DNA from: Nocardioides astragali
GTDB lineage: Bacteria; Actinomycetota; Actinomycetes; Propionibacteriales; Nocardioidaceae
DNA length: 64,000 nucleotides
Assembly (NCBI RefSeq): GCF_024436375.1
Contig: NZ_JAFMZM010000003.1
Location: forward strand, 791,386-855,385
Direction: 5' to 3'
A program made the translations under genes and the position numbers. This document shows positions 34,584-44,252 of this stretch, piece after piece. The notes under the pieces are model-generated. The model worked only from the letters and a program-made list of their open reading frames with translations. It had not been told where the DNA came from and did no database searches. Numbering within the stretch: position 1 is the first letter of the stretch; every line of letters starts with the position of its first letter.

Positions 34584-36884
34584 TCAGGAGACGTTGAGCG
34601 CGGTGTCGTCGACCACGAAGCTGGTCTGGAGCGAGGAGTCCTCGGTCATGGTGAAGCGGACGGTGACCGTCTTCCCCTTGTAGGCCAGCAGGCTGTGCGC
34701 GAACTGCGTGTAGGTCGCGTTGGTGCCGACGTTGCTGAAGGTGCGCAGCGTCGTGACCGTCGCGCCGTCCACGACCTGGACCCGCATGCGGTCGTAGATC
34801 GTGGAGCCCGACTCGGCTGTGTCGGTCCGGATCCAGTACGACAGCGAGGCCGCGGTCGCGGTGGACGGGATCGTCACCGACTGGTTGATCGTCTCGGTGC
34901 TGGTCGATCCGTTGCCGCCGAGCCACAGCTTCCACGACCCGGTGCGGGCCGGGCGGCCCGTGCTGTTGGTGATCGGGCCGGAGGTGCCGGTCCACACGGT
35001 CGCGCCGGACTCGAAGCCCGGGTTGCCGAGCAGCTGGCTACCGCCACCGCCACCGCTGATGGTGAAGGTGAACTGCGTGGAGCCGGTGGCGCCCGCGGAG
35101 TCACGCGCGGTCGCGGTGACCGTGAAGGTGCCGGCTGCGGTCGGCGTGCCGGACACGGTGCCGGTAGAGCTCATCGTGATCCCGGAGGGCAGGCCGGTCG
35201 CGGTCCAGGTGTAGGGCGACTGGCCGCCGGAGGCGCTCAGGGTGAAGCTGCTGATGGCGGTGCCGACCGTGCCGGTCTTGTTGCCCGGGCTGGAGACGCT
35301 GACCGAACCGGTGCTGGAGCACGTCGGCTCACCGGTCTGCGCCGGCACGTTGATGGCGTCCCACGCCAGCTTGACGGCGTTGAACTCGGTGCAGGTGGTC
35401 GGGTGCAGGGTCTTGGCGGCCTGGAGCGTCCAGGTGCGGTAGGCCTGGTAGCCGCTGGCCGTGGTCTTCAACAACATGGCGTTGTAGAAGATCTTGCCGG
35501 CCTTCTGGATGCCGATCCCGGTGACGGCGGTGCTGTCGCAGCGCGAGGTGCCGCCGTTGGCGAGCAGCCAGAACCAGTGGTCGCCGGGACCCGCGGCGGC
35601 GTGCACCTGCGTGGTGTCGATCGCCGTCGTGTAGCAGACGGGGTGGCCCTCCGCGGCGGGGTTGGTCATGTTGCGGATCTCGCCGCTGCCGACGAGGTTG
35701 GCCTCCTCGCCGATCAGGTAGTCGGGAGTGTCGTACGGCGACGGCTGGTTGTCGTAGTGCTCAGTGAGCGTGCCCATCACGTCGCCCACGAACTCCTGGG
35801 TGCCGCGGCGCGAGATGCCGCTCGGGGTGTAGTCGTCGATCCCGTGGCCCATCTCGTGACCGGCGACATCGAGCGTGGAGACCCAGTTGCCGCTGGGGTT
35901 CTTGCCGAACTGGACCTCGTTGCGGCCGCCGCAGTCGGCCTGGCCGTGGCAGTAGAAGGCGTTCTGGTCGTTGAGCCCCACGTGGATCGGCCAGGACGTG
36001 CCGTCACCCTTGAAGGAGTTGCGACCGAGCCAGTTCTTGAGCATGTCGTCCTGCTGCTGGACGGAGTAGAGCGCGTCGACGCAGCCGGTCTCGATGGAGG
36101 TGTTGCCCTGGCCCCAGACGTCGTCCGGCCCGGAGAGCACCGGCACGGTGCGCGACGTTCCGTTGGCCTGTCCGCAGGTGAGTCCGGGGACCGTCGAGTC
36201 GGACATGGTGAACGTGGATCCGGACTGCGTCGTGCGGAAGGAGAGCGGGTCGGGGCCGTTGTGGAAGCCGTCACCGGTGCCGTGGGCGAGCGTGACGGTG
36301 TAGTCCAGGACCTTGCCGGTCCTGGCGTCGACGTAGACGTCCTCTCCGGCGTGGAGGCCGGCCTGCTCACCGGACACCGGGACGCGGTAGGCCAGACGGG
36401 GCCGGCCCAGCGCGTAGATCAGCTTCTCCGGGGCGCCTACGCGCTCGACCTCGTCGAAGCGGGTGCCCGCTGCCTTCTTGGCTGCGGCGACACCGACCGT
36501 CGGCCGGAGCGTCGGGAGGTCGATGACCTTGCGCTGGGCGATCGAGGTGGTGACCACCTTGCCGGCAGCATCGGTCATGACCACGAAGTCACCACCGAAG
36601 ACCTCGAGGCCCCGGTGGGTGCGCTGGTAGGCGTTCGACCAGGTGCCGTTGGCGCCGGGGAGCGACGCGACCTGCGTGATCCGGTCACCGGGTGCGCGCT
36701 TGAGCTGGGTGCGGTGACCCTCGACCCACGAGAACGCCGCTGCGCGGGCCTCGCCACGAGGATTGCTCGTGGCCGGGTCGTTGTTGGGGGCGGCGGTTGC
36801 CGAGGTGACGGCAGGTGCCAGGAGGGACGCGGTGACCGCGGCCACTGCGAGTCCGGCCAGGTTGGCCAGGCGACTTCTTTTCAC
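34584..36884 (-). CDS. Secreted M4 metallopeptidase (thermolysin/bacillolysin-like) with Ig-like and C-terminal modules
   Basis: A 766-residue exported zinc protease. Signal peptide, then an FTP/PepSY-type propeptide, then the M4 catalytic domain with HEMGH (near residue 342) and third ligand Glu in GTQEFVGDV. An Ig-like domain (PSGITMSSTGTVSGTPTAAG) and the NPGFESG module shared with the M28 neighbour follow. GTG at 36884 (KRSRLANLAG) gives the normal signal-peptide start; an in-frame TTG at 36896 is possible. It is the window's main extracellular protease. Confidence 0.92.
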   Translation of the reverse strand: MKRSRLANLAGLAVAAVTASLLAPAVTSATAAPNNDPATSNPRGEARAAAFSWVEGHRTQLKRAPGDRITQVASLPGANGTWSNAYQRTHRGLEVFGGDFVVMTDAAGKVVTTSIAQRKVIDLPTLRPTVGVAAAKKAAGTRFDEVERVGAPEKLIYALGRPRLAYRVPVSGEQAGLHAGEDVYVDARTGKVLDYTVTLAHGTGDGFHNGPDPLSFRTTQSGSTFTMSDSTVPGLTCGQANGTSRTVPVLSGPDDVWGQGNTSIETGCVDALYSVQQQDDMLKNWLGRNSFKGDGTSWPIHVGLNDQNAFYCHGQADCGGRNEVQFGKNPSGNWVSTLDVAGHEMGHGIDDYTPSGISRRGTQEFVGDVMGTLTEHYDNQPSPYDTPDYLIGEEANLVGSGEIRNMTNPAAEGHPVCYTTAIDTTQVHAAAGPGDHWFWLLANGGTSRCDSTAVTGIGIQKAGKIFYNAMLLKTTASGYQAYRTWTLQAAKTLHPTTCTEFNAVKLAWDAINVPAQTGEPTCSSTGSVSVSSPGNKTGTVGTAISSFTLSASGGQSPYTWTATGLPSGITMSSTGTVSGTPTAAGTFTVTATARDSAGATGSTQFTFTISGGGGGSQLLGNPGFESGATVWTGTSGPITNSTGRPARTGSWKLWLGGNGSTSTETINQSVTIPSTATAASLSYWIRTDTAESGSTIYDRMRVQVVDGATVTTLRTFSNVGTNATYTQFAHSLLAYKGKTVTVRFTMTEDSSLQTSFVVDDTALNVS

Positions 36885-36896
36885 TGGGGTTTCCAA

Positions 36897-37095
36897 TCAT
36901 GAGTTCGCGCCCAAGTGGGCGCGAGGAGGGGATTGGTGAGGCAGACCAGTGCACAAGTTCGCAATCTGCGGTGCTGGCGTCAATGGACGCAGATCTGCAG
37001 GTTCATGCAACGCGAGAACCTGCACGCCCCGCGGAGAACAATCGACGCGCGTCCGATAATCGGAAGATCGCGCGATTCCCTCTGCGGAGAGCGGA
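36897..37095. promoter_or_regulatory. Palindrome-rich leader upstream of the M4 peptidase
   Basis: Four inverted repeats lie here. TCGCGCCCA-AG-TGGGCGCGA occupies 36905-36924, close before the protease start. TGCAGGTTC (36996-37004) pairs with GAACCTGCA (37016-37024). TCCGAT-A-ATCGGA covers 37052-37064, and ATCGCGCGAT covers 37067-37076. The stretch is less G/C-rich than its flanks. It likely holds the protease promoter and operators; I could not match it to a known riboswitch. Confidence 0.5.
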
Positions 37096-37812
37096 TCAGC
37101 CGGCGATAACCGTCGGCCGGGAGGGTGAGACGGCGGTGATTCGGTCGGCGACCGCGTCGCCGAAGTCGCGGTGCCCGTCCTCGGTGAGGTGCAGCCGGTC
37201 CTCGAGGTAGGAGAGGTCCAGGTCGCTGGTGCGGACGTAGGGGACGCCGTACTCCGCGCTCAGGGACGCGAGCAGGGCGTCGACCCGGGGCACCGCGCCG
37301 GAGCGAGAGGGGGCGTCCGCGGGCCCGACGATGACGACCCGGTGCCCGGCCAGGTCGGCCATCAGCTCGCGGAAACCGCGGTCGATGGCGGCGGCGGGCT
37401 GGTCGTGGTCGTTGAGGCCGCCTTCGACCACGACGAGGTGCGGGCGGGTGCCGAGCGCGGTCGAGGCGCGGTCGTGGAAGGAGACGCGGCCGCACCCGCT
37501 GGCCCGCGCGCTGAACCCGGAGCCGGAGAACCCGTCGACGTGCACCTCGCCGGGCAGGCGGGCGGCCCACGAGCTGCCGAGGTCGTCCTGGCCGAGGCCG
37601 AGCGACCACGAGTCGCCGATCACCAGGACGGGCGGTCCCTCGCCGGTGACGATGCCCGAGCGCTCGCGGGCGTCGAAGCGGTGCTGCTGGCACCGGGTGG
37701 GGTCCGCGCCCGCACGGTCGTCGACGGAGAAGGCCATCAGGGCAGCCACCAGCAGCACGACGACAGAGGCGCCGCCGACGCGGCGCCGGATCCCCCGGTG
37801 GAGCACGTGCAA
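37096..37812 (-). CDS. Exported SGNH/GDSL hydrolase
   Basis: A 238-residue protein with an N-terminal membrane/signal segment (ASVVVLLVAALMAFSVDDRA). The SGNH block I nucleophile is in VIGDSWSLGLGQ, and block V supplies Asp/His in DRLHLTEDGH. The family covers esterases and acetyl-hydrolases of polysaccharides or lipids; the substrate is unknown. TTG at 37812 or GTG at 37806 can serve as the start. It diverges from the acetyltransferase gene. Confidence 0.85.
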   Translation of the reverse strand: MHVLHRGIRRRVGGASVVVLLVAALMAFSVDDRAGADPTRCQQHRFDARERSGIVTGEGPPVLVIGDSWSLGLGQDDLGSSWAARLPGEVHVDGFSGSGFSARASGCGRVSFHDRASTALGTRPHLVVVEGGLNDHDQPAAAIDRGFRELMADLAGHRVVIVGPADAPSRSGAVPRVDALLASLSAEYGVPYVRTSDLDLSYLEDRLHLTEDGHRDFGDAVADRITAVSPSRPTVIAG

Positions 37813-37922
37813 CAGTGTGCGGCCTCAATGCGCGTTCACGCAGGCGAATACCGCCGATTCCCCCCGCTTCGGGGATGCGCGGCGGACCCGAAATCCAAGG
37901 GCGGTCGCCGTCGGAGTCCGCC

Positions 37923-37928
37923 TAGGGT
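37923..37928 (+). promoter_or_regulatory. -10 box of a leaderless acetyltransferase gene
   Basis: TAGGGT ends 7 bases before the GTG at 37936, the spacing expected when transcription starts at the initiation codon. No ribosome site precedes the GTG. Confidence 0.5.
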
Positions 37929-37935
37929 GTCGGCC

Positions 37936-38736
37936 GTGACCCCCGACGAGTTGCTGAGCGCCTACGACGACCAGCTGCGCACGGATGCCGAGATGGCCCG
38001 CGCCCTCGAGGTGGTGCAGGAGGGACCGCTCCTCTGGGCGGTGTTCGACCACGGCGGCTTCGTCTCCTACCGCGACCTCGCGGGGGCCGAAGGCGACGCG
38101 CTGGACGACCTCATCGACCGGACCGTCGCCCACTACCGCGACGACACGGAGGTGTCGTCCTTCGAGTGGAAGTCGCGCGGCCACGACCTGCCGCCCGACC
38201 TCGGGGAACGACTGGTCGCCCACGGTCTCGTCGCGGAGCCGCTCGAGACCGTGATGATCGGCGAGGCCGCGCTGCTCGCGGTCGACGTACCCCTTGCCGA
38301 GACGCCGCACGGCCCGGTCGTCGTACGCCGGATCGGCGAGGGCGACGACGTCGTGACCGACCTGACCCGCATGCTGGCCGCCCAGGAGTCCGTCTTCGGC
38401 ACCGGTCGGGGCCCGTCGGTGGCCTCGGCGCTCGCCGAGCTGGAGAGCGGTGACTCCGAGTTCTGGATCGCCGAGGTCGGCGACCGCATCGTGTGCGGCG
38501 GACGGCTGACCCCGGTGGCGGGCACCGCGTTCGCGGGGATCTGGGGCGGCTCGACGCTGCCCGAGTTCCGCGGCCGGGGGATCTACCGCGCCCTCGTCGC
38601 GGCGCGGGCACGTTCGGCCCTCGACCGGGGCATCAGCCTCATCCACTCCGACTGCACCGACATGTCGCGCCCGATCCTCGAGCGCTCCGGCCTGAGGGCC
38701 GTGACCACGACGACCCCGTACGTCTGGACCCGCTGA
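37936..38736 (+). CDS. GNAT-family acetyltransferase
   Basis: A 266-residue protein with a C-terminal GNAT domain. The acetyl-CoA-binding loop is in GGSTLPEFRGRGIYRALVAA (R/Q-x-x-G-x-G/A), followed by SDCTDMSRPILERSGL. The N-terminal half is a poorly conserved cap. The substrate is unknown. The gene appears leaderless (TAGGGT 7 bases upstream). Confidence 0.88.
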   Translation: MTPDELLSAYDDQLRTDAEMARALEVVQEGPLLWAVFDHGGFVSYRDLAGAEGDALDDLIDRTVAHYRDDTEVSSFEWKSRGHDLPPDLGERLVAHGLVAEPLETVMIGEAALLAVDVPLAETPHGPVVVRRIGEGDDVVTDLTRMLAAQESVFGTGRGPSVASALAELESGDSEFWIAEVGDRIVCGGRLTPVAGTAFAGIWGGSTLPEFRGRGIYRALVAARARSALDRGISLIHSDCTDMSRPILERSGLRAVTTTTPYVWTR

Positions 38737-38748
38737 CCGAGCGCCAGG

Positions 38749-39039
38749 TCAGAGGTGCTGGTAGTCGATCTCCAGGAAGTCCGCCACCTCGGGCACCCAG
38801 CGGTCCGTGACGAACGCGGTGTGGACGGGGTGGGCGTTGTAGGCGTCGTACGCCGCCTGGTCAGCGAACTCCATCGAGAAGCCGAACGCGAAGTCGTTCT
38901 TCGCGCTGGTCTGCCGCAGCTGCTCGAACGACTCGACGCCGGGGATGTCGGCCAGCCCACGTGCGGTGGCGAGGAAGTCCTGCTCCTCGGCCGAGCCGGG
39001 AGCGTGGTGGAGGCGGAAGGCGACCGTGTGCCGGATCAT
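38749..39039 (-). CDS. Dabb (dimeric alpha-beta barrel) stress-response protein
   Basis: A 96-residue protein with the Dabb signature: MIRHTVAFRLHHAPGSAEEQ at the start and YNAHPVHTAFVTDRWVPEVA near the end. The fold forms dimeric barrels in stress-responsive proteins and some cyclases. No catalytic assignment is possible. It converges with the acetyltransferase gene and diverges from the dnaK promoter region. Confidence 0.85.
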   Translation of the reverse strand: MIRHTVAFRLHHAPGSAEEQDFLATARGLADIPGVESFEQLRQTSAKNDFAFGFSMEFADQAAYDAYNAHPVHTAFVTDRWVPEVADFLEIDYQHL

Positions 39040-39134
39040 GCGCCAAGGCTAGGGGCCTGCCCGAAGCCGCCGCGAAATCGATGACGCGGAACGGGAACAT
39101 CCACGCGCGTCGTGCGTTGAACCGGGTGATGAGA

Positions 39135-39155
39135 GTTGAGCCGGATCGACTCAAC
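39135..39155 (+). promoter_or_regulatory. HAIR operator (HspR-binding site) upstream of dnaK
   Basis: GTTGAGC-CGGATCG-ACTCAAC matches the HspR-associated inverted repeat CTTGAGT-N7-ACTCAAG with three arm mismatches and exact N7 spacing. HspR, encoded at the end of this operon, would bind it and repress the chaperone genes until heat shock. Confidence 0.8.
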
Positions 39156-39272
39156 TGTTTTGCCAGTTCGGACGCCAGACGTCAGGATGGTGGACATCGG
39201 CGGGTGCTCCGGCACCCGGACCCACGACGTCGTCCCCGGACATCCCGGGGCCACAGCAGGAGGTAGACACAC

Positions 39273-41146
<1,874 letters not shown>

Positions 41147-41150
<4 letters not shown>

Positions 41151-41809
41151 CCGAACGCCCCGCCGAGCCCGACCTGGGTCCCGACGTGAGCGACCAGCCG
41201 GAGGGGGAGCCCGCCGTGGCTCCCTCTCCGGAGGGGTTCGGCGACGCGGCGGGCGAGGCCCCGTCGCAGACCGAGGTCGAGGAGCAGGTCGCCGGTGACG
41301 CCGTCGCAGGTGATGACTCCGGCACCGCCGAGGAGCGTCCGGACGACATCGACACCGACACCGAGGAGGACGAGCTGGCCGCCATGAAGGGACTGCTCGC
41401 CGACCTCACCAACGACCTCCAGCGCCTCCAGGCCGAGTACGCCAACTACCGCAAGCGCGTCGACCGCGACCGCCAGCTGGTGGCCGAGAGCGCCGCCTAC
41501 AAGGCGCTCACCCCCGTCGTCGAGGTCCTCGACACCATCGACCGCGCCAAGGAGCACGGCGAGCTCGAGGGCGGCCTCAAGGCGGTCGCCGAGCAGCTCG
41601 AGCGGGTGGTCGCGGCTGCCGGGCTGGTCCGTTTCGGCGAGCCCGGTGACGCCTTCGACCCGACGCTCCACGAGGCGCTGAGCCACCTCGGCACCGACGC
41701 AGACGTCGAGGTGACCACCGTCAAGCACGTCGCCAAGGGCGGCTATCGCCTCGGCGACCGCGTCGTCCGCGCGGCCCAGGTGCTCGTGGTCGACCCGGCC
41801 GAGGCCTGA
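41147..41809 (+). CDS. grpE: Nucleotide exchange factor GrpE
   Basis: A 220-residue protein. A long acidic N-terminal extension, common in actinobacteria, precedes the coiled coil ([20 protein letters not shown]) and the beta domain ([30 protein letters not shown]). It releases ADP from DnaK. The GTG start overlaps the dnaK stop. Confidence 0.97.
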
Positions 41810-41847
41810 CCGGCCGACCCGGCTGATGAGGGAAGGGAGGTTCATCC

Positions 41848-43017
41848 ATGGCTGAGACCGACGGTTTCCGCAACGACTGGGCGACCAAGGACTTCTACCA
41901 GGTCCTTGGCGTCGCCAAGGATGCGAGCGCGGCCGACATCAAGAAGGCCTACCGCAAGCTCGCCCGGGAGAACCACCCCGACTCCAACCCCGGCAACGAC
42001 GCCAAGCACGACACGTTCAAGGCGGTCGCGGAGGCGTACGACGTCGTCGGCGATCCCGACAAGCGCAAGAAGTACGACGAGTTCCGTTCGCTGCAGGCGA
42101 CCGGCGGCTTCGGCGCAGGCATGGGCGGCGGTGGCTTCGGTGGAGGAGGCTTCAACCTCGACGACCTGCTCCGCGACCGCGGCGGCTCCGGCGGGCTCGG
42201 CGACATGTTCGGCGACATCTTCGGGGGTGGGGCCCGCGGCCGCACCCAGCAGCAGGCGCGCCCGAGGCGCGGCGCCGACGCCGAGACGACGGCCACCATC
42301 GGCTTCACCGACGCGCTCGACGGCGTGACCGTCTCGCTCCGGCTGACGTCCGACGCGGCGTGTGCCACCTGCCAGGGCACCGGCGGCAAGCCCGGCACCC
42401 GGCCGCACATCTGTCCCGAGTGCGAGGGCGCGGGCTTCGTCGTGGCCGGCACGGGTGGCGCGTTCTCGATCAACGAGACCTGCCCCGCGTGCGGCGGCCG
42501 CCAGCTCGTCTACGACGAGGCGTGCCCGACCTGCCACGGCAGCGGGCGCGGCACCTCCGCGCGGTCGATCCAGGCCCGGATCCCGGCGGGGGTCAAGGAC
42601 GGCGCCAGGATCCGCCTCAAGGGCAAGGGTGCGCCAGGTGAGCAGGGTGGCCCTCCGGGTGACCTGTTCGTCACGGTGAAGGTGACTCCGCACCGCGTCT
42701 TCGGGCGCAAGGGCGACAACCTCACCCTCGACGTACCCGTCTCCTTCGACGAGGCGGCCCTCGGGGCGGAGGTGAAGATCCCGACCCTGGGTGGCGCTCC
42801 GGTCACCCTCAAGCTGCCGCCCGGCACGCCCAACGGACGCACCTTCCGGGTGCGCGGCAAGGGCGCCACCCGGCGCGACGGGAGCAAGGGCGACCTGCTG
42901 GCCACCGTCGAGGTCCAGGTGCCGGCCACTCTCGACCAGACCGCGCGCGAGGCCCTCGAGGCCTATCGCGCGGCCACCGCCGGCAAGCCGCTGCGCAACG
43001 GACTGTTCGAGTCATGA
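41848..43017 (+). CDS. dnaJ: Co-chaperone DnaJ (Hsp40, type I)
   Basis: A 389-residue protein. The J domain carries HPD (in ENHPDSNPG). A Gly/Phe-rich region and a zinc domain with four Cys repeats (CATCQGTG, CPECEGAG, CPACGGRQ, CPTCHGSG; the third departs from CxxCxGxG) follow, then the client-binding barrels. It delivers substrates to DnaK and stimulates its ATPase. Its TGA overlaps an ATG that opens a micro-ORF in the palindromic element before hspR. Confidence 0.97.
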   Translation: MAETDGFRNDWATKDFYQVLGVAKDASAADIKKAYRKLARENHPDSNPGNDAKHDTFKAVAEAYDVVGDPDKRKKYDEFRSLQATGGFGAGMGGGGFGGGGFNLDDLLRDRGGSGGLGDMFGDIFGGGARGRTQQQARPRRGADAETTATIGFTDALDGVTVSLRLTSDAACATCQGTGGKPGTRPHICPECEGAGFVVAGTGGAFSINETCPACGGRQLVYDEACPTCHGSGRGTSARSIQARIPAGVKDGARIRLKGKGAPGEQGGPPGDLFVTVKVTPHRVFGRKGDNLTLDVPVSFDEAALGAEVKIPTLGGAPVTLKLPPGTPNGRTFRVRGKGATRRDGSKGDLLATVEVQVPATLDQTAREALEAYRAATAGKPLRNGLFES

Positions 43018-43112
43018 GCACCCCGCATGAACACCCCACGACGTTCTTCGTCTCCTCCGCTCCGCTCCTCCGTCGAACAACGCCGCGGGGACCCCGCATG
43101 AACACCGCATGA
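43014..43112 (+). repeat. Palindromic micro-ORF element at an ATGA junction, copy 2
   Basis: This inserts between dnaJ and hspR. It shares both ends with 19508-19645: CCACGACGTTCTTC on the left and GAACAACGCCGCGGGGACCCCGC on the right, inverted with respect to each other. A nested frame at 43027-43101 encodes MNTPRRSSSPPLRSSVEQRR-GDPA, closely similar to the ends of copy 1. Stops and starts chain through ATGA overlaps: dnaJ to micro-ORF to a four-codon MNTA frame to hspR. Confidence 0.7.
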
Positions 43113-43531
43113 GCACCTCGCCGTTCTCGCCCCAGCCCAACCCGGAAGCCGCGGTCTACGTCATCAGCGTCGCTGCGGAGCTGACCGGCCTGCACCCCCA
43201 GACGCTGCGGGCCTACGAGCGGATGGGGCTGATCGAGCCCGGGCGCACCGGCGGAGGCGGTCGGCGCTACTCCCACCGCGACCTCGAGCGCCTGCGCCAG
43301 ATCGCGGACCTGACCAGCGCCGGCATCGGCATCGAGGGCGTACGCCGGATCATGGCGCTCGAGCTGCAGGTCGACGCGCTCCGCGCGCGCAACGAGGAGC
43401 TGCTGGCCGAGCTCGACGCCGTACGTCGCATGCTCGCCATGCGCGGTGCCGCGCAGGCGCCGGCCAACAAGCTCCCGGTGCTCCACCAGGCCGCGGGCCA
43501 GTCGATGGTCGTCTGGCGACGGAGGAGCTGA
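43109..43531 (+). CDS. hspR: HspR, MerR-family heat-shock repressor
   Basis: A 140-residue repressor. The MerR-type winged helix-turn-helix is at residues about 15-85 (YVISVAAELTGLHPQTLRAY, GGRRYSHRDLERLRQIADLT), followed by a coiled-coil dimer helix and a hydrophobic C-terminal tail (QSMVVWRRRS) typical of HspR. It binds the HAIR site and uses DnaK as co-repressor. Expression is coupled to dnaJ through the micro-ORF element. Confidence 0.96.
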   Translation: MSTSPFSPQPNPEAAVYVISVAAELTGLHPQTLRAYERMGLIEPGRTGGGGRRYSHRDLERLRQIADLTSAGIGIEGVRRIMALELQVDALRARNEELLAELDAVRRMLAMRGAAQAPANKLPVLHQAAGQSMVVWRRRS

Positions 43532-43534
43532 GCC

Positions 43535-44005
43535 GTGCCGAGGATCGACCGGGCCGTCGCCGACGTCGTCGCCACGCCTGAGGAGGTCTACGCCGCCTTC
43601 GTCGACCCTGAGGCCCTGGGCGCCTGGTTGCCACCCGACGGCATGCGTGGCGAGCTCTCCGAGGCTCGTCTGCACGAGAGCGGTGGCTTCACCATGACGC
43701 TCCACTACGACGAGGCGCCTGAGGGTGGCGGGAAGACCACGTCCGACACCGACGTGACGCACGTCGTGATCGACGAGCTCGTGCCCGGCGAGCGGGTGGT
43801 GTGGGGCGTCGAGTTCGAGTCCGACGACCCCGGCAACGCCGGCCGGATGACGATGACCTGGACGTTCACCGCCCGCGGCGGCGGGACCCGGGTCGCGATC
43901 GACGCGACCGACGTCCCGGCGGGCATCGACGCCGACGCCCACCAGCAGGGGCTAGACGCGTCCCTGGCCCACCTGGCCGCGTACTGCGGAGCGCCCGACT
44001 CCTGA
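43535..44005 (+). CDS. SRPBCC/AHSA1-like protein
   Basis: A 156-residue single-domain protein with the AHSA1-type pattern: VVATPEEVYAAFVDPEALGA at the N-terminus, VVWGVEFESDDPGN in the middle and the helix QQGLDASLAHLAAYCG at the end. The GTG start lies 3 bases past the hspR stop, so it is probably co-transcribed with the heat-shock operon. AHSA1 folds can bind Hsp90, but most bacterial members are ligand-binding; the role is open. The retron locus begins about 35 bases downstream. Confidence 0.82.
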   Translation: MPRIDRAVADVVATPEEVYAAFVDPEALGAWLPPDGMRGELSEARLHESGGFTMTLHYDEAPEGGGKTTSDTDVTHVVIDELVPGERVVWGVEFESDDPGNAGRMTMTWTFTARGGGTRVAIDATDVPAGIDADAHQQGLDASLAHLAAYCGAPDS

Positions 44006-44040
44006 TCCTGCGCAGGCCCGGACGCTGTGGTGCCTGCCGC

Positions 44041-44046
44041 TAGGGT
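44041..44046 (+). promoter_or_regulatory. -10 box placed to start the retron ncRNA at repeat a1
   Basis: TAGGGT at 44041-44046 resembles the -10 boxes of this genome (37923, 30961, 48802). Transcription 5-8 bases on would begin at the first base of the 15-bp repeat (44051). The -35 region (CCGGAC, 44018-44023) is poor. Confidence 0.5.
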
Positions 44047-44050
44047 GCCC

Positions 44051-44225
44051 GGGTGCGGCAGCGCAATCTCGAGACGGCGGACCGGTGCGCGTCACCGGTT
44101 TGCTTCTCCGGGGCTACCCCGGGGACCACCGGAACGTTCGGGCACAGCACCGCGCGCGACTCGCTGCGCTCCGCTGCAGGTCATCGCGCGCACGACGGGA
44201 CAGGTCGGGCTGCGCTGCCGCACCC
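44051..44225 (+). ncRNA. Retron msr-msd non-coding RNA (predicted)
   Basis: The segment is bounded by a perfect 15-bp inverted repeat: GGGTGCGGCAGCGCA (44051-44065, a1) and TGCGCTGCCGCACCC (44211-44225, a2). Three stems lie inside. ACCGGTG-CGCGT-CACCGGT is at 44081-44099. CTCCGGGG-CTA-CCCCGGGG (one G.U) is at 44106-44124. GCGCGCGA (44152-44159) pairs with TCGCGCGC (44184-44191). The first two fit msr hairpins and the last an msd hairpin. The reverse transcriptase ATG is 27 bases past a2. The branching guanosine cannot be fixed from sequence. Confidence 0.78.
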
Positions 44226-44252
44226 CGCCCCAGCCATCGCGTCGCGGTCCGG

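Noticed and set aside
36902..36930. c-di-AMP or other known riboswitch ahead of the M4 protease
   Set aside because: The hairpins do not match conserved cores that I can recall. Only generic palindromes are visible, so I list the region as regulatory without naming a class.
44085..44252. A 56-codon N-terminal extension of the reverse transcriptase from ATG 44085
   Set aside because: This frame would translate the hairpins and the a2 repeat of the predicted ncRNA. The sequence is Arg-rich and unlike protein, so the start is put at 44253.
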